Positions 13,077 through 17,121 of a stretch of DNA of 17,121 bases are shown piece after piece. Each line of letters begins with the position of its first letter. Within the stretch, counting starts at the first letter, position 1. A program made the position numbers and the translations under genes. Source of the DNA: an uncultured Eubacteriales bacterium (GTDB lineage Bacteria; Bacillota; Clostridia; Oscillospirales; Oscillospiraceae); NCBI GenBank assembly GCA_902475435.1, contig CABRZL010000038.1, positions 1 through 17,121 on the forward strand, written 5' to 3'. The notes below the pieces were generated by a model, which was given only the letters and a program-made list of their open reading frames with translations, had not been told where the DNA came from and did not search any database.

Positions 13077-14036
13077 TTAATTGTTATTCGAGGAGCTGTC
13101 GCTAGCCAGGGACAAACCCATCATGGCCAGTTTATTCTGAACTTCCTCCAGGGACTTTCTGCCGAGATTTCGTACCTTAATCATATCCTCGCCAGACCGG
13201 CTGATCAGATCTTCTACCGTGTTAATATTAGCACGCTTGAGGCAGTTAAAGCTTCTGACAGACAAATCCATTTCCTCAATGCTCATTTCCAGCACTTTTT
13301 CCTTGACGCTCTCAGCCTTCTCCACCACGGTAGATTTGCTGGCCACAGATTCGCTTAGATCTGTAAACAGTACCAAATGATCCGTCAAAATCTTTGCGCC
13401 CAGGCTCACAGCATCACGAGCCGAAATAGTGTTATCCGTCCACACCTCTAGCGTCAGCTTATCATAGTCAGTCATATTACCCACACGGGTATTTTCCACA
13501 GTATAATTCACTTTATAGACGGGAGTATAGATCGAATCAATCGGGATTACACCAATGACGGTCTGTGCTGTCTTATTTTTGTCAGAGGAAACATAGCCGC
13601 GGCCGTGATTCATGGTTATCTCCATGTTGAAGGTAGCATCCGGACCCAACGTGCAAATGTGAAGGTCGGGGTTCAAAATCTCCACTTCGCCGTCCGCCTT
13701 AATATCGCCGGCGCAGACCTCGCGCTCCCCCATAGCTTCAATATAGACAGTCTTTGGACCTTGACAATGAAGCTTTGCAATAATTTGTTTTACGTTCAGG
13801 ACAATCTCCGTGACATCTTCTTTGACACCGGGAATTGTTGAGAACTCATGCTGGACGCCTGCGATCTTAATAGAAGTGGCCGCGGTGCCAGGCAGAGAAG
13901 AGAGCAAAATCCTTCTCAAAGAGTTGCCAAGGGTGGTACCATACCCCCTCTCCAGGGGTTCAACAACATACTTGCCATAGGAAGTATCTTCTGCGGAGTC
14001 AATGCATTCGATGCGAGGCTTTTCAATTTCTACCAT
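13077..14036 (-). CDS. rpoA: DNA-directed RNA polymerase subunit alpha
   Basis: The alpha subunit dimerises to nucleate RNA polymerase assembly and contacts promoters and activators through its C-terminal domain. The 319-residue product has the N-terminal domain with EPLERGYGTTLGNSLRRILL near 27-46 and the alpha-CTD with RNLGRKSLEEVQ near the end, joined by a charged linker (about 230-245). The tail is Ser/Asn-rich. GGAGGG lies ten bases before the ATG. A 74-base gap with a short GCGAT/ATCGC hairpin (14061-14074) separates it from rpsD. Confidence 0.98.
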   Translation of the reverse strand: MVEIEKPRIECIDSAEDTSYGKYVVEPLERGYGTTLGNSLRRILLSSLPGTAATSIKIAGVQHEFSTIPGVKEDVTEIVLNVKQIIAKLHCQGPKTVYIEAMGEREVCAGDIKADGEVEILNPDLHICTLGPDATFNMEITMNHGRGYVSSDKNKTAQTVIGVIPIDSIYTPVYKVNYTVENTRVGNMTDYDKLTLEVWTDNTISARDAVSLGAKILTDHLVLFTDLSESVASKSTVVEKAESVKEKVLEMSIEEMDLSVRSFNCLKRANINTVEDLISRSGEDMIKVRNLGRKSLEEVQNKLAMMGLSLASDSSSNNN

Positions 14037-14110
14037 ATAGGAAATACCCTCCTTGTAACCGCGATAAAAATCGCATGTGATTCAGCTTACAGATAATCGA
14101 GGGTCTTGTG

Positions 14111-14707
14111 TTACTTGGAGTACAACTCGACGATGAGATGCTCGGCAATCTCAAAGTCAATATCGTCTCTGGCAGGAGCAGCAATTACCTTGCCCTGCAG
14201 GGTGTTCTTATCTCGGTCAAGCCACTTGGGGGTAGCGGCAAAAACATCGTCTTCCTTGAGTTTCTTAAAGAACGCATTTGATGCACTCTTCTCACACACG
14301 GCAATCACGTCACCAGTCTTAATGAGATAAGAGGGAATATTTACCCGCTTGCCATTGACGGTAAAATGACCATGGTTGACGAGCTGACGAGCTTCACGAC
14401 GAGTAGATGCAAAACCCAATCGATAGACTACATTGTCAAGCCTCCGCTCAATCATGCACAGAAGCTCCTCTCCGGTATTGCCGGACATTTTAGAAGCTTT
14501 CTCGTAGTAAGCACGGAATTGCTTTTCCTGAATTCCATAAACGAATTTGACCTTTTGCTTCTCAGTTAGCTGCGTTGCATACTCAGACTTTTTTGCTCTC
14601 CTTTGACCACCAGGGTTTTTATTGGAGGTTCTACTATAACCCATAACAGCAGGAGAAACGCCCAACGTTCTGCAGCGCTTGAGAACAGGCTGTGTATTTC
14701 TAGCCAT
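14111..14707 (-). CDS. rpsD: 30S ribosomal protein S4
   Basis: S4 is a primary 16S rRNA-binding protein that nucleates 30S assembly. The 198-residue product has the N-terminal S4 region and the S4 RNA-binding domain near 91-155 (MIERRLDNVVYRLGFASTRR, then HGHFTVNGKRVNIPSY). Only one cysteine lies in the N-terminal region, so it is the zinc-free form. GGAGG upstream supports the start. It follows rpsK by 22 bases. Confidence 0.97.
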   Translation of the reverse strand: MARNTQPVLKRCRTLGVSPAVMGYSRTSNKNPGGQRRAKKSEYATQLTEKQKVKFVYGIQEKQFRAYYEKASKMSGNTGEELLCMIERRLDNVVYRLGFASTRREARQLVNHGHFTVNGKRVNIPSYLIKTGDVIAVCEKSASNAFFKKLKEDDVFAATPKWLDRDKNTLQGKVIAAPARDDIDFEIAEHLIVELYSK

Positions 14708-14729
14708 TGCTTAATATCCTCCTTTGTGA

Positions 14730-15125
14730 TTATACGCGGCGACGTTTGGGAGGACGGCAACCATTATGAGGAATGGGAGTCACGTCCTTGATCATGTTGA
14801 CCTCTAGGCCAGCAGACTGAAGCGCACGAATCGCGGACTCACGTCCCTGACCAGGTCCCTTAACATATACTTCCACAGTTTTCAGTCCATGCTCCATCGC
14901 AGCTTTCGCTGCAGTCTCTGCAACCATCTGAGCTGCATAGGGAGTAGATTTTCTGGATCCACGGAAGCCCAGGCCGCCGGAGGAAGCCCAGGAGATGGCA
15001 TTACCATTTAAATCGGTAATTGTCACCATGGTATTGTTAAAGGAGCTGCGGATATGCGCGGCACCCTTTTCGATATTTTTGCGCTCACGGCGCTTTTTAA
15101 TAACTTTTTTCTTATTGGCAGCCAT
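14730..15125 (-). CDS. rpsK: 30S ribosomal protein S11
   Basis: S11 forms part of the 30S platform near the E site. The 131-residue product has a basic N-terminus (KKKVIKKRRERKN) and the conserved ASSGGLGFRGSRKSTPYAAQ segment and the C-terminal PHNGCRPPKRRRV. GGAGGGATAT precedes the ATG. It starts 14 bases after rpsM. Confidence 0.98.
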   Translation of the reverse strand: MAANKKKVIKKRRERKNIEKGAAHIRSSFNNTMVTITDLNGNAISWASSGGLGFRGSRKSTPYAAQMVAETAAKAAMEHGLKTVEVYVKGPGQGRESAIRALQSAGLEVNMIKDVTPIPHNGCRPPKRRRV

Positions 15126-15139
15126 TGCATATCCCTCCT

Positions 15140-15508
15140 TTACTTCTTCTTATTAGCAATGGTCTTCTTCGGACCTTTGCGAGTTCTGGCATTTGTTTTG
15201 GAACGCTGACCGCGAACGGGCAGGCCGCGTCTATGGCGTATGCCACGATAGCAGCCGATCTCTGTAAGACGCTTAATATTCAAAGCAACTTCACGACGAA
15301 GATCACCTTCAATGGTGTAGCCCTTATCGATGACGTCACGGAGGGCGGCCTCCTGGTCATCAGTCAGATCCTTTACTCGGATGTCGGGATTGATACCCGC
15401 CTTCTCAAGAATGTCTTTCGCACTCTTTCTGCCAATTCCATAGATATAGGTCAGGCCAATTTCAACCCGCTTATCTCTTGGCAGATCAACACCGGAAATT
15501 CGTGCCAT
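15140..15508 (-). CDS. rpsM: 30S ribosomal protein S13
   Basis: S13 sits at the top of the 30S head and contacts tRNA and the L5 bridge. The 122-residue product starts MARISGVDLPRDKRVEIGL and ends with the family's GIRHRRGLPVRGQRSKTNAR and a lysine-rich tail. GGAGGTG lies nine bases before the ATG. It follows rpmJ by 21 bases. Confidence 0.98.
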   Translation of the reverse strand: MARISGVDLPRDKRVEIGLTYIYGIGRKSAKDILEKAGINPDIRVKDLTDDQEAALRDVIDKGYTIEGDLRREVALNIKRLTEIGCYRGIRHRRGLPVRGQRSKTNARTRKGPKKTIANKKK

Positions 15509-15529
15509 TTAACTCTGCACCTCCTTTTC

Positions 15530-15643
15530 TCAACCCTGTCTCTGCTTATGCTTGGGATTTTCACAAATCACCATAACGCGTCCCTTGCGCTTAATGACTT
15601 TGCATTTCTCGCACATGGGCTTTACGGACGGTCTTACTTTCAT
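15530..15643 (-). CDS. rpmJ: 50S ribosomal protein L36
   Basis: L36 is a small zinc-ribbon protein of the large subunit. This 37-residue gene reads MKVRPSVKPMCEKCK and continues to HKQRQG. It has the zinc ligands Cys11, Cys14, Cys27 and His32, so it is the zinc-binding (C+) form. GGAGG lies eight bases before the ATG. It fills the gap between infA and rpsM, as expected for the operon. Confidence 0.97.
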   Translation of the reverse strand: MKVRPSVKPMCEKCKVIKRKGRVMVICENPKHKQRQG

Positions 15644-15674
15644 ACTGTTAACCTCCAAATTGAGAACATATCTC

Positions 15675-15893
15675 TCACTTGCTTCTCCAGGTGATACGGC
15701 CCCGAGTCAGATCATACGGTGACATCTGCACGGTAACTTTATCGCCCGGAAGAATTTTAATAAAATTCATCCGGAGCTTGCCGGAAATATGTGCCAAAAT
15801 GGTATGACCCTTTCCGATATCCACGGAAAACATCGCATTTGGCAACGCGTCGACTACGACGCCCTCAAGCTCAATTACGTCGTCTTTTGCCAA
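15675..15893 (-). CDS. infA: translation initiation factor IF-1, TTG start
   Basis: IF-1 binds the 30S A site during initiation. The 72-residue product is a single OB-fold (MAKDDVIELEGVV through the GRITWRSK end), the family's normal length and ends. The first codon is TTG, with GGAGG ten bases upstream; no ATG upstream or near the start could give the conserved AKDDVIE N-terminus. The start therefore uses a weaker codon than most of the genes around it. It lies six bases after the KOW-domain gene. Confidence 0.96.
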   Translation of the reverse strand: MAKDDVIELEGVVVDALPNAMFSVDIGKGHTILAHISGKLRMNFIKILPGDKVTVQMSPYDLTRGRITWRSK

Positions 15894-15899
15894 GATTAT

Positions 15900-16187
15900 T
15901 CAGCCTCCTTGGTTCTGACTATTGAATTCCAAGCCAAAAATGGCCAAATCCCTGCGTAACTCGCTATTGAGTACTACGTCGCCTCGCCTAAGCTTTTTGG
16001 CAACATTAGAATCAGTCCGAGCGGCCAACCGAAGATGCTTCAGCTTCTTCCGTTTGGGATTTTCCAGCTTTCTGACCTTGCCATCAGCAATTGTTGCATA
16101 AACACCGTCTGTCTCCAGCACAAAGAACAATCGTCCTTTGTCACGGCCGGCCAGTGAAACAATAATATCTGATTTATAGATATCCAC
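15900..16187 (-). CDS. KOW-domain RNA-binding protein (L14e-like)
   Basis: This 95-residue protein belongs to a family found between map and infA in Clostridia and related to the eukaryotic/archaeal L14e/L27e KOW proteins (COG2163 group). The N-terminal half carries a KOW-like motif (DIIVSLAGRDKGRLFFVLET). A basic patch follows (KLENPKRKKLKHL), then a helical C-terminus. The start is GTG at 16187 with GAGGGG seven bases upstream; a longer in-frame ATG at 16274 lies inside map. The gene overlaps the last 14 bases of map. A ribosome-associated or rRNA-binding role is inferred from location and fold; it has not been established for this family. Confidence 0.85.
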   Translation of the reverse strand: MDIYKSDIIVSLAGRDKGRLFFVLETDGVYATIADGKVRKLENPKRKKLKHLRLAARTDSNVAKKLRRGDVVLNSELRRDLAIFGLEFNSQNQGG

Positions 16188-16944
16188 TGTTTTGCCCCTC
16201 GGTGACGGTGAGAATTTCCGGCTCGCCGTCGGTAATGAGCACAGTATTTTCGTAGTGTGCCGCACGGCTTCCATCCACTGTTTTAGTCGTCCACCGATCC
16301 GGCATCACATGAACCTCAAAAGATCCTGCATTAACCATAGGCTCAATCGCAATGACCATTCCCGGAATCAATCTAGGCCCGTGACCAGGACGGCCAAAAT
16401 TCGGCACTTCAGGCTCTTCATGAAGCTTTTCACCAACACCGTGTCCCACAAAGCTACGGACAACAGAGAAGCCATTGGCCTCTACATAAGTCTGTATCGC
16501 ATGTGAAATATCGGAAACGCGAAAACCGCGCTTAGCGAATTTAATTCCTTCAAAAAAGCTCTGTCTGGTGACCTCTACCAGTTTTTTAGAGACGTCATCT
16601 GTCTCGCCACAAATAAACGTTGCTGCGCAGTCACCATGGAATCCACCCCAATAGGCTCCGACATCCACACTGACAATATCGCCTTCGTGGATCACCTGTT
16701 TCCCAGGAATACCATGGATTACTACATCATTGACGGAGATACAGGCACTACCAGGAAATCCACCATATCCAAGGAACGACGGAGTCGCTCCTTGAGATAC
16801 GATGTAATTGTGAACAGCTCTGTCAATCTCCTGCGTTGTTATGCCAGGCTTTACCATCTCTCCTGCCAGCTTGCGAGCAGCCGCAGTAATTTCTCCAGCC
16901 TTGCGCATAATTTCTATTTCATGTTCTGTCTTGATTGAGATCAT
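16174..16944 (-). CDS. map: methionine aminopeptidase, type I
   Basis: Map removes the N-terminal methionine from nascent proteins. The 256-residue product is a type I enzyme without an N-terminal extension. The metal ligands and catalytic residues are in place: His78, Asp94, Asp105, His168 (GHGVG), Glu201 and Glu232. GGAG lies eight bases before the ATG. It starts two bases after the adk stop and ends inside the KOW gene, so adk, map and the KOW gene are translationally coupled. Confidence 0.97.
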   Translation of the reverse strand: MISIKTEHEIEIMRKAGEITAAARKLAGEMVKPGITTQEIDRAVHNYIVSQGATPSFLGYGGFPGSACISVNDVVIHGIPGKQVIHEGDIVSVDVGAYWGGFHGDCAATFICGETDDVSKKLVEVTRQSFFEGIKFAKRGFRVSDISHAIQTYVEANGFSVVRSFVGHGVGEKLHEEPEVPNFGRPGHGPRLIPGMVIAIEPMVNAGSFEVHVMPDRWTTKTVDGSRAAHYENTVLITDGEPEILTVTEGQNSGYL

Positions 16945-16946
16945 AC

Positions 16947-17121
16947 TCAGTTCTCCAACGCTGCAAGGATATCCTTTGTAGCATTTTCAATCGGCTGGTT
17001 CCCTTCCACTTCTACCAGAATTCCCATCTTCTCATAAAAAGACTTCAGGGGCTCCGTCTCTGTATGAAAGACCTGCAGCCTGTTTTTCACTGTTTCTGGT
17101 GCGTCGTCCTTGCGAATAATC
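16947..17121 (-). CDS. adk: adenylate kinase, C-terminal part
   Basis: Adenylate kinase converts ATP + AMP to 2 ADP. Only the last 57 residues are in the window; the 5' end is cut off by the right edge. The visible part shows RKDDAPETVKNRLQVFH, the conserved region after the LID that includes arginines contacting the substrate, and the helical C-terminus ending in LAALEN. The gene order adk-map-infA is typical of the spc operon in Bacillota. The type of LID (zinc or not) cannot be seen. Confidence 0.95.
   Translation of the reverse strand, partial: IIRKDDAPETVKNRLQVFHTETEPLKSFYEKMGILVEVEGNQPIENATKDILAALEN

Noticed and set aside
12645..13358. A 237-codon plus-strand frame opposite rplQ and rpoA
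   Set aside because: It is the shadow of ribosomal and polymerase genes on the other strand.

Overview
The window looks like a chromosomal segment of a spore-forming member of the Clostridia, probably an Oscillospiraceae/Ruminococcaceae-type gut bacterium. The reasons are spmA/spmB and a spoVAC homologue (endospore genes), an AbrB-type transition-state regulator, strong AGGAGG-type ribosome binding sites throughout, Bacillota-type sigma-A promoters, and the gene order adk-map-KOW-infA-rpmJ-rpsM-rpsK-rpsD-rpoA-rplQ. The genus is an inference. Most of the content is ordinary core genome.

Layout. (1) 1-1340: the minus-strand end of a sugar/oligosaccharide ABC importer (an LplB-type permease, with the first codons of the next gene at the window edge). 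It is preceded by a roughly 270-nt region with its own extended -10 promoter, several nested helices and pairing between its two ends; I read this as a structured non-coding RNA or long leader of unknown family. (2) 1600-4021: clpC (minus) with its terminator and a possible 9-codon upstream ORF; it stands without the usual ctsR-mcsA-mcsB partners. (3) 4076-6350: a divergent plus-strand group, a 2[4Fe-4S] ferredoxin, a tRNA (adenine-N6) methyltransferase and rsmI, convergent with abrB (minus). The order methyltransferase, rsmI, convergent abrB matches the yabB-rsmI-abrB neighbourhood of Bacillus. (4) 6406-7487: spmA-spmB, overlapping by 4 bases. (5) 7571-9973: a minus-strand peptidoglycan precursor operon, ddl-murI-DUF1934, with a sigma-A-like promoter and a perfect inverted repeat next to it. 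(6) 10057-12075: accessory region with an acidic orphan protein, a cysteine-rich DUF3795 protein and an AT-rich two-gene cassette of unknown function with a near-consensus promoter; several long perfect palindromes lie between these genes. (7) 12062-12505: a lone spoVAC gene. (8) 12656-17121: the distal end of the ribosomal-protein (S10-spc-alpha) operon with its terminator.

The ribosomal block makes translation components and RNA polymerase alpha. ddl and murI supply D-Ala-D-Ala and D-Glu for the cell wall. abrB, spmA/B and spoVAC relate to the stationary-phase and spore programme. RsmI and the tRNA methyltransferase modify rRNA and tRNA. The items most worth a second look are the unidentified structured RNA (1029-1299), the AT-rich two-gene cassette (11039-11913) with the palindromes flanking it, the solitary spoVAC, and the non-ATG starts of infA and of the KOW-domain gene.
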